The position numbers were made by a program, and so were the translations under genes. Positions 7,453 through 17,590 of a DNA stretch of 49,793 nt are shown here, piece after piece. Under the pieces are notes generated by a model, which was not told where the DNA came from, made no database searches, and saw nothing but the letters and a program-made list of their open reading frames with translations. The stretch is from a virus: the IMG/VR virus record IMGVR_UViG_3300032753_000046, positions 1-49,793 of that record. One strand, written 5' to 3'. Each line of letters opens with the position of its first letter. Position 1 is the stretch's first letter.

Positions 7453-9108
7453 TCAAATTTCAACACATAACTCGTCAGTTTCAACTAATTCATCGGCTCT
7501 TACATAACCTCTATTCTTAGTAAAAACACGATGGTCTCCTGTGCATCTCAATACATTACCGTTTTCATCTTCAATTTCATACAGTTCGGTGACTGTTTTA
7601 GTTTTAATTGCCGCAGAAATATTTTCCCAGGAAACTTCACCATTCTTAAAACTTTTAATCTTTGAAGTAGTTAAATTACCTAATTCAAATCTTTCCACAG
7701 CACTAGAAACAGACATTTGTTCTGTGTTGCCGTTTTCGTGCAAGAAAGTTACTTGTGTTTCACCGGTTACACAGCAAAGGTTAGATTGATATATAGTATG
7801 GTACTCAGGATCGAACGGGCCTTGCTTCATAACATTGTCGATAAAGACCAAATAGATGCGGCCAGTGTCTGTGCGTTCCTTTAGTATGCCTCCCTTAAAC
7901 ACTTCTTCAGCACTCATTGTCTTCTTACGAAGGTCTTTACGTTTCTCGTACTTTACATAAAGTTCTTCAAACTTTGCTGTGTTCTTATAGAACGCTTCAT
8001 ATAAATCTGGAACTTCATTTGGATCAAAGAAGGTGATGTTTTCCTTATTCTTGAATCGGCGCCAGAAGAATGCACTGAGAACAACGCCATAATCCATATG
8101 ACGAACACGGGTTTCTTCGGTTCCCTGATTATTCTTTAATACAATTAGGTCATCGAATTGGTGATGCCAGATAGGATAAAAGACAGTGGCGGATGCGTTT
8201 CTGATTCCTCCCTGAGAACACGAACGGAGGTCTCCGAACCATTTCTTTAGAAAAGGAATCATACCGGTATGCATGATTTCTCCGCCGCGAATTGGCGAAC
8301 CTAATGAACGCAATCTTCCTATCTCTAGTCCAATACCAGCACGCTTGCTCGCATACTTTGCCATCATCTCTCCGGAAGCAAAGATGCTATCTAGATCATC
8401 GTCGCTACGAATAAGAACGCAGCTACTAAATTGTTTAGTAGGAGTGCCAAGGCCAGCAAGCACAGGAGTAGCAAGAGTAAAAAGCCCATCACTCGCAGCA
8501 TTATAATATTCCTTAATATATCGCATTCTGGCTGTATTAGGTTCTTCGCTGTGAAAAACCGTCGCGGCGGCGATCATGTATCTAACTTGTGGAGTTTCGT
8601 AGATTTCTTTAGTTGCTCTGTTGCGAACTAGATACTTTTCTACTAATTGTTCAATCGCCGCATATGAATATTGCTCATCCTTTTCATGGTCAAGCATTTC
8701 ATTCATTTTATTCCAATCGTCTTCCGTATACCAATCAAGCAGTTCAGATGTATACAGCCCTACTTCTACGTTCTTCTTTACTATCTCATAAAGATGCGGC
8801 GGCTGAAATTGTCCATATACGTCTTTGCGCAACATAGACAGTCTTTGCTTACCTGCCACAAATTGGTAATTGGTATGACCAACGTCCGGATTAGATTCAA
8901 TATCAATTAGGTCTACTATTGCGCGCAGGGTTAGCTCGTCAATTTCTCTAGTAGTAATGCCATCAAAAAAATGAGGAGAAGCTTTGATTTCAATCATCGA
9001 TTGGCTAATGTCAGCGATGCCGCTACAAATTTTAGCGATTTGCGACTGCCACTTTTCTAGTTGTAGGGGTTCGATTATTCCTGATCTTTTTGTTACATTA
9101 ATTGTCAT
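7453..9108 (-). CDS. nrdA: NrdA N-terminal half fused to split intein-N
   Basis: A 551-residue protein. Residues 1-445 are the N-extein of class Ia NrdA: an ATP-cone at about 1-95, the C225 equivalent at Cys230 (QFSSC), and a final SNLC whose Cys445 matches the E. coli thiyl-radical Cys439. Residues 446-551 are intein-N: Cys446 nucleophile (CVTGETQV), block B CTGDHRVFT with the TxxH pattern, and ending ELCVEI. The intein therefore splits the catalytic N-x-C-x-E strand between C439 and residue 440. Splicing with the 5399-6487 product restores SNLC-CEILLPT. The start overlaps the upstream gene (ATGA). Confidence 0.95.
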   Translation of the reverse strand: MTINVTKRSGIIEPLQLEKWQSQIAKICSGIADISQSMIEIKASPHFFDGITTREIDELTLRAIVDLIDIESNPDVGHTNYQFVAGKQRLSMLRKDVYGQFQPPHLYEIVKKNVEVGLYTSELLDWYTEDDWNKMNEMLDHEKDEQYSYAAIEQLVEKYLVRNRATKEIYETPQVRYMIAAATVFHSEEPNTARMRYIKEYYNAASDGLFTLATPVLAGLGTPTKQFSSCVLIRSDDDLDSIFASGEMMAKYASKRAGIGLEIGRLRSLGSPIRGGEIMHTGMIPFLKKWFGDLRSCSQGGIRNASATVFYPIWHHQFDDLIVLKNNQGTEETRVRHMDYGVVLSAFFWRRFKNKENITFFDPNEVPDLYEAFYKNTAKFEELYVKYEKRKDLRKKTMSAEEVFKGGILKERTDTGRIYLVFIDNVMKQGPFDPEYHTIYQSNLCCVTGETQVTFLHENGNTEQMSVSSAVERFELGNLTTSKIKSFKNGEVSWENISAAIKTKTVTELYEIEDENGNVLRCTGDHRVFTKNRGYVRADELVETDELCVEI

Positions 9109-9548
9109 TGCTTGCCTATCTTCTGTGTCAATGGATCTATGTTGATATGTTTCTTTATGTCGAACGACGCAAGATCAGTATTTAACACTGTATCTATACC
9201 ACCATTCATAACATATTTTGCGTTATCAACCAGAACTAATATGACATCTTTGTCATTATCACTTATTCCTTCAACAAAGTCAATGTCTTGTACGCCCAAT
9301 AACACAAGAGTATAAATCATGCCCAATGCACGACCATATAGACAGTAAGTATTCACGTTGAGTAGTTCCCATGGATTAGGCCAGTCTTCTATGTCATCTG
9401 GATGAAGATAATGGGCACTAATAGGTGCCCATTGCCAAAACTTATCAACCTCGACGCAGATTGTTTGCAAATCTTTGTCCTTAAGGATTTCTCTAAGTTC
9501 ATGCCACGCCTTGAGGCGTAAATAGTAATCCTGTAAAAATATGTTCAT
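9105..9548 (-). CDS. Conserved phage protein, full-length paralogue
   Basis: A 147-residue soluble protein of unknown function with the pattern LKAWHELRE, VDKFWQWAPI, YLHPDDIEDWPNPWELL and YCLYGRALGMIYTL, rich in Trp and acidic residues. The type is familiar from T4-like aquatic phages. The neighbour upstream (9549-9818) is a shorter copy of its first 75 residues. It overlaps the nrdA start by four bases and so probably belongs to the same transcript. No catalytic motif is visible. Confidence 0.75.
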   Translation of the reverse strand: MNIFLQDYYLRLKAWHELREILKDKDLQTICVEVDKFWQWAPISAHYLHPDDIEDWPNPWELLNVNTYCLYGRALGMIYTLVLLGVQDIDFVEGISDNDKDVILVLVDNAKYVMNGGIDTVLNTDLASFDIKKHINIDPLTQKIGKQ

Positions 9549-9818
9549 TTATTGTATTATACACCGAAACGAGAACGCAAATTGCATACCCAAACCCCTG
9601 GCAATTTGGCAATAATTGTTATCATTCAGTAATTCCCACGGACCGGGCCAATTATCAATATCATCTGGATGAAGATAATAATTAACCAAAGGTGCGTACT
9701 GCCACCATTTGTCTATTTCTAAACACTTAGTGGCAATATCTTTGTTTTCGAGGGATTGCCTGAGTTCGTACCAACTCTTTAGTCTTGTTTCGTATTCTAA
9801 TTGAAAAACATTAATCAC
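9549..9818 (-). CDS. Truncated paralogue of the 147-residue protein
   Basis: An 89-residue protein aligning with the N-terminal half of its downstream neighbour (LKSWYELRQ, IDKWWQYAPL, YLHPDDIDNWPGPWELL, ARGLGM), then diverging into a short tail (FAFSFRCIIQ) and stopping at TAA next to the neighbour's ATG. A one-base shift just after GLGM would read VLVSVYN, similar in character to the hydrophobic TLVLLGV of the intact copy, so truncation by frameshift is likely. The start is GTG and lies within an inverted repeat. It could still be a functional short form. Confidence 0.6.
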   Translation of the reverse strand: MINVFQLEYETRLKSWYELRQSLENKDIATKCLEIDKWWQYAPLVNYYLHPDDIDNWPGPWELLNDNNYCQIARGLGMQFAFSFRCIIQ

Positions 9819-9864
9819 ATTGTACTTATCATTTTTAATAAATGTTTAATAAAATACAATGTGA
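9815..9864 (-). repeat. 10-base inverted repeat between fiber and paralogue genes
   Basis: TCACATTGTA at 9815-9824 and TACAATGTGA at 9855-9864 are perfect complements around a 30-base AT-rich loop. The stem begins right after the fiber stop codon and its other arm covers the GTG start of the truncated paralogue. A late-like GATAAGTA (9823-9830, minus) lies beside the second arm. It could act as an RNA 3' end stabiliser or mask the start; there is no U-run for classic termination. Confidence 0.55.
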
Positions 9865-9869
9865 CCTTT

Positions 9870-12800
9870 TTAGAATCTACCAACAGCAACTTCAATAATA
9901 CCTTCAGTACCTGTAAAGTTTTCTAATGACTTACCGATAATAGTACCTGCACGTGCTTCATTATTAGCAACTGCACGACCATTTGTACCTGCAACCATTA
10001 AGTCACCCTTACTTACCGGACCCATTACTAAACATGGTACACGACCTTGTAGCGCAATGTTAACAACATGTTCACCTTGACATTCGCTATTCATAGTGTA
10101 AGCCGGGGCAGTTGTTACTACACCTGCTACACGTGTACTATCAAATGTATTAGCTAATGTCACTTCATATTCACCACCAAATACTAATACTGTACCCGGA
10201 GCATATTCTGCATCACTAACATATTTTTCTGCCAAGTCAGAATAAGTTGCGGCTAATTTTGAACCTGCACTTAATGACCAGTTACCAGTGATAGTACCTG
10301 ATGTAGTGTTTGCACCTGTACTTAATGTAGTTAATGCACCAAGTGTATTAATATTGTTCTGAGTGTTACCCATCACAGTTGTTGCTTGTGAAACTGCGCC
10401 GGTTACGTTTGCACCAGTAATTGCAGTTAAACCACTACCAGTACCGTTTGTTAATAGATAACTTGCTGCCGCAGTACCACCTAAATATGCAGAATTATTT
10501 GCGTTAGCAACAGTACCTGATACGTTAGCACCTGCTACCGCGTTTGCTGTTGTTGCGTATGTAGCAAGACCAACTTCACCACTTACGTTAGCACCTGCTA
10601 CTGAGTTAGCAGTCGTTGCATACGCTACTGCACCGGTTACGTTTGCACCTGCTACTGAGTTAGCTGTACCTGCATATTGCGAGTTCAAGTTAGCAACTTG
10701 TGTTGTGCTTGATACAGCGAACGGTGCAGTACCTGTTGCTATGTTTGAGATTAATTGCGGAGCAGTTACGTTTGCAGTTGCAAGTACTTGTGCGGTACCT
10801 AAGTTACCAACGTTCGCGTAGCCGGTTGCGTTTAATGTGCCAGAAACATTGACACCTGTCCCGGTTACTACAACAACATTCGCATTACCTGCACTACTAA
10901 AGTTTATGTTACCATCAGCTGATGGAATGTTTATGTTTGAGTTACCATTAGCATGAGAACCAGTAAAGTAATTAGCGCTTACTAAATTACCACCAGATAT
11001 ATTACCAGAATTGATATTACCGTTTACAATCAGTGAGGTCAACGAACCAACTGATGTGATGTTTGGTTGTGCATTCGTCGTTACTGTGCCTGCGGTAGTT
11101 GCAGATGTTGCGGCGCCACTCAGTGTGCCTACGAATCCGGTTGCTGTAATGTATCCATTAGCCAAATTAGCATAGAAATTGGCATTTGATGCATGTGTAT
11201 AGTTACCATTTGCGATTGATGATATGAATGGAATATAATAAGTACCAGTTGATGCTGAATTGCTAAGAACTGCGGCCGCATTGGTCGCGCTACCTACTGT
11301 ACCAGTTACATTTGCACCTTGAATACTAGACAGTGCATTACCGTTACCGCTGAAATAATTGGCACTTACTAAATTACCACCAGATATATTACCAGAATTG
11401 ATGTTACCAGTTACAATCAGCGAGGTCAACGAACCAACTGAAGTAATGTTTGGTTGTGCGTTAGTAGTTAACGTACCTGTAACAGACGTGAACACTGCAT
11501 TGTTTGCACCAATATTACCGGTATTAGCATTTCCAGTAACAGTAAGTGCTCCAGTTGTTTTGTTAAAGGTGAGACCGCTGTTTGCAGCAAAGCTACCCGA
11601 ATCGTTAAACAATACTTGTGTATTAGAGCCCGGAGCAAGGGTTAAGCTAGTTACAGTTTGCCATGCTGCGCCGCCGGCGCCGTTAGAGACAAGTAGCTGA
11701 TTAGCTGATCCACCGGATAATGTTAGATTGCTTGCTGGTCCTAAGTTTACGGGACCAGCAACAGTTAACCCTGTAAGAGTACCTAATGAGGTAATATTTC
11801 CTTGAGCAGCAGTAGTGACATTACCGGTAATGTTTCCTGCAGATACGTTTCCTACTGTTAATGTTCCGGTAATGTTTGCTCCAGTACTGGTAATTACCAT
11901 TACATTGGAAACACCAGCAACACTCATCGTAATGTTGCTATTGGCACCTACAGCAATATTACTATTACCGTTAACAATAGAAGTTCCCCCTGAAACGGTA
12001 ATGTTACTTAACAGTCCGCCGTCTCCTTGGAAGTAATTAGCTTTTGCTAAGTTTCCTAAGTTTGCATTAGCTGAAGTTAAATTACCGGCAACCGTTGCAT
12101 AACCTGCGATGTTTGCACCAGTTGAGGTCACTGTTAATTGAGATGTAGCATTACCTGCAACATAAATGTTGACGTTGCTGTTGGCAGTGATAGTAACGTT
12201 AGAATTACCAGATGCGAGAGGACCAATCAAGTTTGCAGCTTGAACATTACCAGCGGCGTTAATTGTTCCATTTCCAAATTGAGTATTGGCCGATGCGTTT
12301 CCTACTGTTAAGTTAGCTAAAGTACCAACTGAAGTGATATTTGGTTGTGCATTCGTCGTTACTGTACCCGCAGTAGTTGCAGTAGTTGCAGTCGATGCGC
12401 TCGAAACCGTACCAGTAACATTAGCGCCAGCAATAGCTGACAGACCACTACCATTACCGGTAAATACACCAGTGTTTGCAGTGATGTTAGGCGCAGTTAT
12501 TGTACCGTTAACATTTAGCCCTGTTAAAGTGCCAACCGATGTAATATTTGGTTGTGCATTTGTTGTTACTGTGCCTGCTGTAGTGGCCGCACCACTTAAT
12601 GTACCTACGAAAGTAGTAGCAGAAAGTGCACCATTTGCAAAATTAGCACTAAATGCACTATTAGATGCGTGCGCATAATTGCCGTTAGCAGTAGATGATA
12701 TGAATGCTGGGTAATAAGTACCAGTTGTTTGTACGTTGTTTAATACTGCGGACGCATTAGTTGCAGACGTAGCCGAAGAAACTGTACCTGAAACATTCGC

Positions 12801-14405
12801 CCCTGCTACTGCGTTAGCAGTGGTAGCATATGCGACTGCACCAGACACATTAGCTCCTGCTACTGAGTTAGCAGTGGTAGCATATGCGACTGCACCTGTG
12901 ACATTGGCTCCAGGAATTCCAGTCAATCCATTAGCGTTACCCGTGAACACTCCTGTATTAGCAGTGAAGTTGGGAGCCGTAACAGTTCCATTAACACTTA
13001 AGCTAGAGAGAGTACCAACTGATGTGATGTTTGGTTGTGCATTAGTTGTCACTGTACCTGCTGTAGTTGCAGATGTAGCAGAGCCACTAAGTGTGCCTAC
13101 AAAACCAGTTGCTGTGATATAGCCATTGGATAGATTTGCGCTGAAATTAGCATTTGATGCGTGTGTATAGTTACCATTTGCGATTGATGATATGAATGGA
13201 ATATAATAAGTACCAGTTGAGGCTGAGTTACTAAGAACTGCGGCTGCATTGGTTGCGCTACCTACTGTACCTGAAACGTTGGCTCCGGCTACCGAGTTAG
13301 CAGTTGTAGCATATGCGACTGCACCGGTTACATTGGCGCCGGCAATAGATGATAGACCGCTACCATTACCTGTAAACACCCCTGTATTAGCAGTGAAGTT
13401 GGGAGCCGTAACAGTTCCATTAACACTTAAGCTAGAGAGAGTACCAACTGATGTGATGTTCGGTTGTGCAGCAGTAGTTAATGTTCCGGTTAAATAATTA
13501 GCGAAAACACTATTGGCGCCGTCGAGATTACCGGCAGTAATATTTCCAGTAACACCTAAGGTACCAGATATATTAGCTCCGGTCGACGTAACCGTAAATG
13601 TTGTGTTGCCATTTACCGCTGTAACTACGTTTCCACCTGAAGTAGCGATATTGGTATAGCTAGCACCATTAACAATTTTAGGTCCGGGTGCAGTAATTAC
13701 ACCAGTAAGATAGTATCCATTTCCGCTAAAGAAATTTGCAGTTACGGTATTACCTAAATTAGCATTAGCTGCATTAACATTTCCAGAAAAATTACCAGTA
13801 GCTGCGCCCACTGTACCTGAGTTTGCATAAACATTGCCAGCAGAAACATTAGAAATTACTGATAGGTTCGCTGTAAAGTAACCATTTCCCGCATTAACAT
13901 TTGATACATTCGCATTGCCTGAATTAGCATAGATGTTACCAGTAGAAAATAGATTTCCTGCAGACACATTACCAGTAGCAGAAAATGAAGTAGATGTGAA
14001 GGAATTGTTAGCTACAATGTCGTTTGCCGTGATAGTTTGTGCAGCAGTAATATTATTAATGTTAGCAACATCATATGGTAAATCTACTAGAAGAATGTCT
14101 GTAGATTTAGTTACTGTTGCAAGGCCTCCTGATTTACCGGAGTTATTTGACCCGTTGATACCGACGGCTAATGTAGTGCTGGTTACCTGAACACAGGCAA
14201 TATTAGCTGATACTACCACATTTCCTGTAGGAGAGTTGACAGTAATTCCAGCGCCCTGAGATTTATTTACAGATAAAACTGATTGAGATTGTAGCGTGTC
14301 AAACAGTTGACTAAAGTTATTCTGGGTTTTTTGAAATGCAATACGAATTGCATCCGCATTTGGATCGTCTGGAAAAGTACCAAAATCTATGTTCTGTTGA
14401 CTCAT
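9870..14405 (-). CDS. Long repetitive tail fiber protein
   Basis: A 1511-residue fiber. A short N-terminal head ([20 protein letters not shown]) with a helix (about 20-45) probably anchors it to the virion. The shaft consists of degenerate beta repeats ([26 protein letters not shown]-type, [16 protein letters not shown]) over about 1300 residues. The last 125 residues form a distinct domain ([18 protein letters not shown] to EVAVGRF) shared with the second fiber of this window. It very likely binds the cell surface. ATG 14405 overlaps the endonuclease stop (ATGA); the longer frame from 14432 lies inside that gene. Confidence 0.88.
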   Translation of the reverse strand: MSQQNIDFGTFPDDPNADAIRIAFQKTQNNFSQLFDTLQSQSVLSVNKSQGAGITVNSPTGNVVVSANIACVQVTSTTLAVGINGSNNSGKSGGLATVTKSTDILLVDLPYDVANINNITAAQTITANDIVANNSFTSTSFSATGNVSAGNLFSTGNIYANSGNANVSNVNAGNGYFTANLSVISNVSAGNVYANSGTVGAATGNFSGNVNAANANLGNTVTANFFSGNGYYLTGVITAPGPKIVNGASYTNIATSGGNVVTAVNGNTTFTVTSTGANISGTLGVTGNITAGNLDGANSVFANYLTGTLTTAAQPNITSVGTLSSLSVNGTVTAPNFTANTGVFTGNGSGLSSIAGANVTGAVAYATTANSVAGANVSGTVGSATNAAAVLSNSASTGTYYIPFISSIANGNYTHASNANFSANLSNGYITATGFVGTLSGSATSATTAGTVTTNAQPNITSVGTLSSLSVNGTVTAPNFTANTGVFTGNANGLTGIPGANVTGAVAYATTANSVAGANVSGAVAYATTANAVAGANVSGTVSSATSATNASAVLNNVQTTGTYYPAFISSTANGNYAHASNSAFSANFANGALSATTFVGTLSGAATTAGTVTTNAQPNITSVGTLTGLNVNGTITAPNITANTGVFTGNGSGLSAIAGANVTGTVSSASTATTATTAGTVTTNAQPNITSVGTLANLTVGNASANTQFGNGTINAAGNVQAANLIGPLASGNSNVTITANSNVNIYVAGNATSQLTVTSTGANIAGYATVAGNLTSANANLGNLAKANYFQGDGGLLSNITVSGGTSIVNGNSNIAVGANSNITMSVAGVSNVMVITSTGANITGTLTVGNVSAGNITGNVTTAAQGNITSLGTLTGLTVAGPVNLGPASNLTLSGGSANQLLVSNGAGGAAWQTVTSLTLAPGSNTQVLFNDSGSFAANSGLTFNKTTGALTVTGNANTGNIGANNAVFTSVTGTLTTNAQPNITSVGSLTSLIVTGNINSGNISGGNLVSANYFSGNGNALSSIQGANVTGTVGSATNAAAVLSNSASTGTYYIPFISSIANGNYTHASNANFYANLANGYITATGFVGTLSGAATSATTAGTVTTNAQPNITSVGSLTSLIVNGNINSGNISGGNLVSANYFTGSHANGNSNINIPSADGNINFSSAGNANVVVVTGTGVNVSGTLNATGYANVGNLGTAQVLATANVTAPQLISNIATGTAPFAVSSTTQVANLNSQYAGTANSVAGANVTGAVAYATTANSVAGANVSGEVGLATYATTANAVAGANVSGTVANANNSAYLGGTAAASYLLTNGTGSGLTAITGANVTGAVSQATTVMGNTQNNINTLGALTTLSTGANTTSGTITGNWSLSAGSKLAATYSDLAEKYVSDAEYAPGTVLVFGGEYEVTLANTFDSTRVAGVVTTAPAYTMNSECQGEHVVNIALQGRVPCLVMGPVSKGDLMVAGTNGRAVANNEARAGTIIGKSLENFTGTEGIIEVAVGRF
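12952..13460 (-). repeat. 80-base exact direct repeat inside fiber gene
   Basis: Bases 12952-13031 and 13381-13460 are identical over 80 positions, offset 429 bases (143 codons, in frame). The intervening segment is itself made of the same kinds of module. This is recent duplication of a fiber shaft block, and it would permit in-frame expansion or loss of 143 residues. Confidence 0.9.
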
Positions 14406-14986
14406 ACTATTACCTTTTGTAGGTGTTTGCAATTATCCATGTGATATCGCTTCATGTTTGAACTTCCTCCGGAAGTATTGCAATGTGGACAATTAAGGAT
14501 ATATTGTGATTTGTATCTCATACCAAGCTTTGACCTAGAATTAGCCAATCTGCGTTCCGTAGTATGAGGAGTTGTATTTTTACCTAACATCGACAGTCTA
14601 CGTTGTTCATTAGATTTAACCGTGTGTTTTTTTCCTGTCATTCCCATAGCCTTTCCCTTGGAAGAGGCTACTCGTTTTGCTATCGTTTCTTGTGATTGTT
14701 TGACACCAGATGCACCATCACCACCATCATCAGTTTGGTTCCTAAGTATACCTGTGCCCAAATCAATGCGCCCATACCAACGAATCATTCTTCGTTCAAG
14801 TGTCAAAGCACCCAAGTTGGTCAACCCGGATTCCAAAATTATAATTTTTCGCTTATCCTGCGGTGGATGTACGGTATCAGACCTACTATGGTTCCATGCT
14901 CGGTCGCCCTTACCTTTACCGACGTAATAAGGCGTCCCGTCGCTGCGAAGATATGCATATACGTAAAAGGATAACGGGTCATTCAT
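14402..14986 (-). CDS. GIY-YIG homing endonuclease
   Basis: A 194-residue GIY-YIG family endonuclease. The N-terminal core reads [21 protein letters not shown] (shown in parts: [16 protein letters not shown]), with the conserved catalytic-region Arg (GDRAW) and Glu (TLERRMIRW). NUMOD3-like [12 protein letters not shown] motifs follow, then a C-terminal zinc finger CPHCNTSGG and YHMDNC. It lies between the late promoter at 14993 and the fiber gene, whose ATG overlaps its stop, so it has been inserted ahead of an essential structural gene. The ATG has no Shine-Dalgarno sequence; the late motif ends 6 bases before it. Confidence 0.9.
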   Translation of the reverse strand: MNDPLSFYVYAYLRSDGTPYYVGKGKGDRAWNHSRSDTVHPPQDKRKIIILESGLTNLGALTLERRMIRWYGRIDLGTGILRNQTDDGGDGASGVKQSQETIAKRVASSKGKAMGMTGKKHTVKSNEQRRLSMLGKNTTPHTTERRLANSRSKLGMRYKSQYILNCPHCNTSGGSSNMKRYHMDNCKHLQKVIV

Positions 14987-14992
14987 GATATG

Positions 14993-15000
14993 TATTTATC
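14993..15000 (-). promoter_or_regulatory. Late promoter, GIY-YIG gene and fiber
   Basis: GATAAATA on the minus strand, ending 6 bases before the ATG of the GIY-YIG gene. The predicted start of transcription falls at or next to that ATG. It is the only such motif upstream of the fiber gene, so it probably serves both. Confidence 0.7.
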
Positions 15001-15024
15001 GTTTTAGATTATAAACTCCCTATC

Positions 15025-15057
15025 CAAAAAAATAGCCGGGAACAAACCCGGCTATTT
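15025..15057 (-). terminator. Rho-independent terminator after acidic protein gene
   Basis: An 11-base perfect stem (AAATAGCCGGG at 15030-15040, complement at 15047-15057) with a 6-base loop, followed on the minus strand by a run of T (15025-15031). It lies 17 bases after the stop codon of the 15074-17587 gene and just ahead of the next late promoter. Confidence 0.92.
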
Positions 15058-15073
15058 CAATTTGTCATAATGA

Positions 15074-17587
15074 TTACTTTTTGATTCCTGCTAACTTAGC
15101 CCAATCATTGATAGATTCGTTTATGTCGTGATACTTAGTGCGACCCTTTTGATTAGCAATAACTGGAATAGTAGTTTGACCGGTTGACTTCTGCTTGTTT
15201 AGCCCGCCAGAGATGACTTTGGTCATGAAATCTATGTCCTGCTCGAATGTAGTATCTGCTACGTTGCCGCCGGCATCATTTGCCCACTCAGTGAGGTCGT
15301 CGTCGCCGCCGCGTGGATCGTCTGGGTGCCTACGAGGGAATCTAGGATCCTCGTCGTCGTCTTCTTCCTCTTCTTCGTCATCGTAGCTTTCTTGTACGCG
15401 TTCGTCTTCTTCACCTTCTTCTTCGTCTTGACCAACGTCTGACGATGCTACCGATGAATTGGCTTCAGCATTGCCTTGAGTATCATTAGTTGAATTAGCC
15501 GAACCGTTATCCGGTGCATTATCTTCTGCGACTTCAAACTCCATTTGATCTTCAGATTCTACTTCTCCGATTTGTCTCATAGGAGGTGCATCGCATTCGC
15601 ATTCTGCTTGACCACATGCATCGCATCCACTATCTTCATCTTCGTCTGCGTAGTCTTCAGAAGATCCTTCATGGCCTCCCGAATGAACTCCTGATAACTT
15701 CTTCATGAGTGAAAGCATATCATCATGGTCATCTACTACTTCAATGTCCCCTGGAGTGTTGACTTCACTTGATGGTGCAACACTGAATCCTCTTACTGGT
15801 TCAGAAACTTCTTCTCCACCAAAGATACCAAGACCTGCATTCTTTACGAACGCAAGAAGATGTTCTGCTTCTGCATCCTGTGCAGTGATAGTTACGGAGT
15901 CAGGTGCATTTTGATTGCCCTTAGAAATAGAAACTGAAAGACCCTCGTTGAGTAAATCGTTTAGTTGCTTATCCAAAGCCTCAAATGCAAAGTCAGATTC
16001 ATGCATTGGTGCATCATAATTCGAACGATCCTTAAAAGTTCTTCCACCTAACTTAAAGCTAGAACCTTTTGGTGTTCTTGCAAGAGCCGCAGTGAAAGCA
16101 TTGCCTTCATCCATATCGTCTTCAGGAAGAGCCTTTGATGCCATACCAGGCACTGTTGCAGCCGGTGTAGATTCAATCGGCATGTCTAGTGCGCTTTCAT
16201 ACATTCCTTGACCATGACACTCATCGAGTCCCTCTTTGTATCCATCATGATATGCTCTGCACTCTTCCATATCATCATAGTTTTTACCTGCGTAAGCATG
16301 GCCTCTAAGACCATGTGATTTGCCCTCGAGGCGGGCGGCCGAGATTCTATTGCTCATGCTTTCCTTCACTTCTTTTCTGTTATCTCTAGTAATTGGTGTG
16401 CAACCTTGTTTGGTAATTTTTTCTCCAGCTGTCGCAGCTTTGAATGACCTATATAAGGAACCTTTTGGTCCAAAATAATCACCTTTTGCGTTCTTTTTAT
16501 CAATGTCAGTTAATGCTTTATCCCTATAGGAATTTAAAGTATTAGCACTTAATTCATTGACTGTTTTCTTCTTGAATTTATCTTTTTGAAGTGCTGATTT
16601 TTCATCAGAAGCATCTTTTTCAGCTTTATCTAAATCTAGAAAATCTGGTTTAGCCTTCTTACCTTCTAGTGTAGTTGGACTGCGGCCAGCACCTAAGCCA
16701 GCACCTCGTGTGTCAATACCCTGAGTTGAAGCAAAATCAGCCTCACCCAACTTTTTGCCAGATGCTGCTGCCTTTTGGAACTTTTCTTTGCCGTACTTCT
16801 TACGACCGATTGATGCTGCTACTGCGCCAGGGTCTCTTGCACCGGACTTAGCTGCGGCCTTTTCAACCTTTTCAAAACCCATATACTTTTCATCAAGTTG
16901 GTCTTCTTCAACTGAGTCCTTCTTCCATCCGCTCTTTGCACGAATAGCGAAGTTTAATTCTTGTTGCTTAGTGTATTCAGGTGAACCTTTCTTGTGCGGT
17001 CCTGACTTGTGTAATGCAGCTAGTTGCTTTTCCAATTCAGCCTTAGTTTTACCAGCGAACATACCCTTCTTGGCTGGGTTTACCTTTGTGTTGCCAGCCC
17101 ATTTTTCGTCAAGATCATCTTCTTGCATAGTCTGTTGTCCTTGTTGCATTTGATTTGGATTAGGCTTACCTGCGGCTGATGTGCCAGACTGTTGTCCTTG
17201 TTGCATTTGATTTGGATTAGGCTTACCTGCGGCTGATGTGCCAGACTGTTGTCCTGATTGACCTGGCTGAGTAGGAACTACTATTTGTGCCTGAGCCGGA
17301 CCCAATTGGCTTAATGCTTGTTGCAATGCTTTACCGCTAGGTGACGTATCTGTGATGTTTAGAAAACCCGCACCAGTCTGTTGAGTTCCACCTTGCTTGT
17401 TTACTACAGGAATTGGCTTTTGCCCGGGCGCAAGAGTCTCGCTCAATTGCTCAAACATTCCTTTAAGTGTGGTAGGTGCCTTTTTTGCAGCAGACTCCTT
17501 AAGTACTTTCTTCTTTGGTGCAGTGTTCACTTTTTCTGGAATTGCTTTAGCTTCCAATTGGGTCATTTTATCTAATAAATTTTTCAT
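15074..17587 (-). CDS. Large acidic, low-complexity structural-type protein
   Basis: An 837-residue protein. The first 150 residues are Lys/Ala/Gln rich with a duplicated 19-residue block (QSGTSAAGKPNPNQMQQGQ). The middle is highly charged with several EDDLDEKW/EEDQLDEKY linkers. A compact part lies at about 520-590 (NYDAPMHESDFAFEALD, VSISKGNQNAPDSVTI). Near 670 is a cysteine cluster CDACGQAECEC that may bind zinc. It then has a Glu/Asp-rich tract (DDEEEEEDDDEDP) and a defined C-terminus (INDWAKLAGIKK). No enzyme motif is seen. It heads the head-gene cluster and ends in a strong terminator. A scaffold, head-internal or similar virion role is a guess from composition and position. Confidence 0.8.
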   Translation of the reverse strand: MKNLLDKMTQLEAKAIPEKVNTAPKKKVLKESAAKKAPTTLKGMFEQLSETLAPGQKPIPVVNKQGGTQQTGAGFLNITDTSPSGKALQQALSQLGPAQAQIVVPTQPGQSGQQSGTSAAGKPNPNQMQQGQQSGTSAAGKPNPNQMQQGQQTMQEDDLDEKWAGNTKVNPAKKGMFAGKTKAELEKQLAALHKSGPHKKGSPEYTKQQELNFAIRAKSGWKKDSVEEDQLDEKYMGFEKVEKAAAKSGARDPGAVAASIGRKKYGKEKFQKAAASGKKLGEADFASTQGIDTRGAGLGAGRSPTTLEGKKAKPDFLDLDKAEKDASDEKSALQKDKFKKKTVNELSANTLNSYRDKALTDIDKKNAKGDYFGPKGSLYRSFKAATAGEKITKQGCTPITRDNRKEVKESMSNRISAARLEGKSHGLRGHAYAGKNYDDMEECRAYHDGYKEGLDECHGQGMYESALDMPIESTPAATVPGMASKALPEDDMDEGNAFTAALARTPKGSSFKLGGRTFKDRSNYDAPMHESDFAFEALDKQLNDLLNEGLSVSISKGNQNAPDSVTITAQDAEAEHLLAFVKNAGLGIFGGEEVSEPVRGFSVAPSSEVNTPGDIEVVDDHDDMLSLMKKLSGVHSGGHEGSSEDYADEDEDSGCDACGQAECECDAPPMRQIGEVESEDQMEFEVAEDNAPDNGSANSTNDTQGNAEANSSVASSDVGQDEEEGEEDERVQESYDDEEEEEDDDEDPRFPRRHPDDPRGGDDDLTEWANDAGGNVADTTFEQDIDFMTKVISGGLNKQKSTGQTTIPVIANQKGRTKYHDINESINDWAKLAGIKK
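17132..17245 (-). repeat. 57-base tandem repeat, two copies
   Basis: Units 17132-17188 and 17189-17245 are identical, and a third begins at 17246 for ten bases. The unit is a multiple of three and encodes the Gln/Gly/Pro-rich 19-residue block of the acidic protein, so copy number can change without loss of frame. Confidence 0.92.
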
Positions 17588-17590
17588 GGG

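Noticed and set aside
11359-13497. Several Val/Pro/Ala-rich plus-strand frames opposite the fiber gene.
   Set aside because: They mirror the repetitive Thr/Asn/Gly codons of the fiber and repeat with its modules; no ribosome sites or domains.
9870-14405. Repeats in the fiber gene considered as a CRISPR array or diversity-generating retroelement target.
   Set aside because: Repeats are in-frame protein modules of variable length without unique spacers, and no Cas or reverse transcriptase gene is present in the window.
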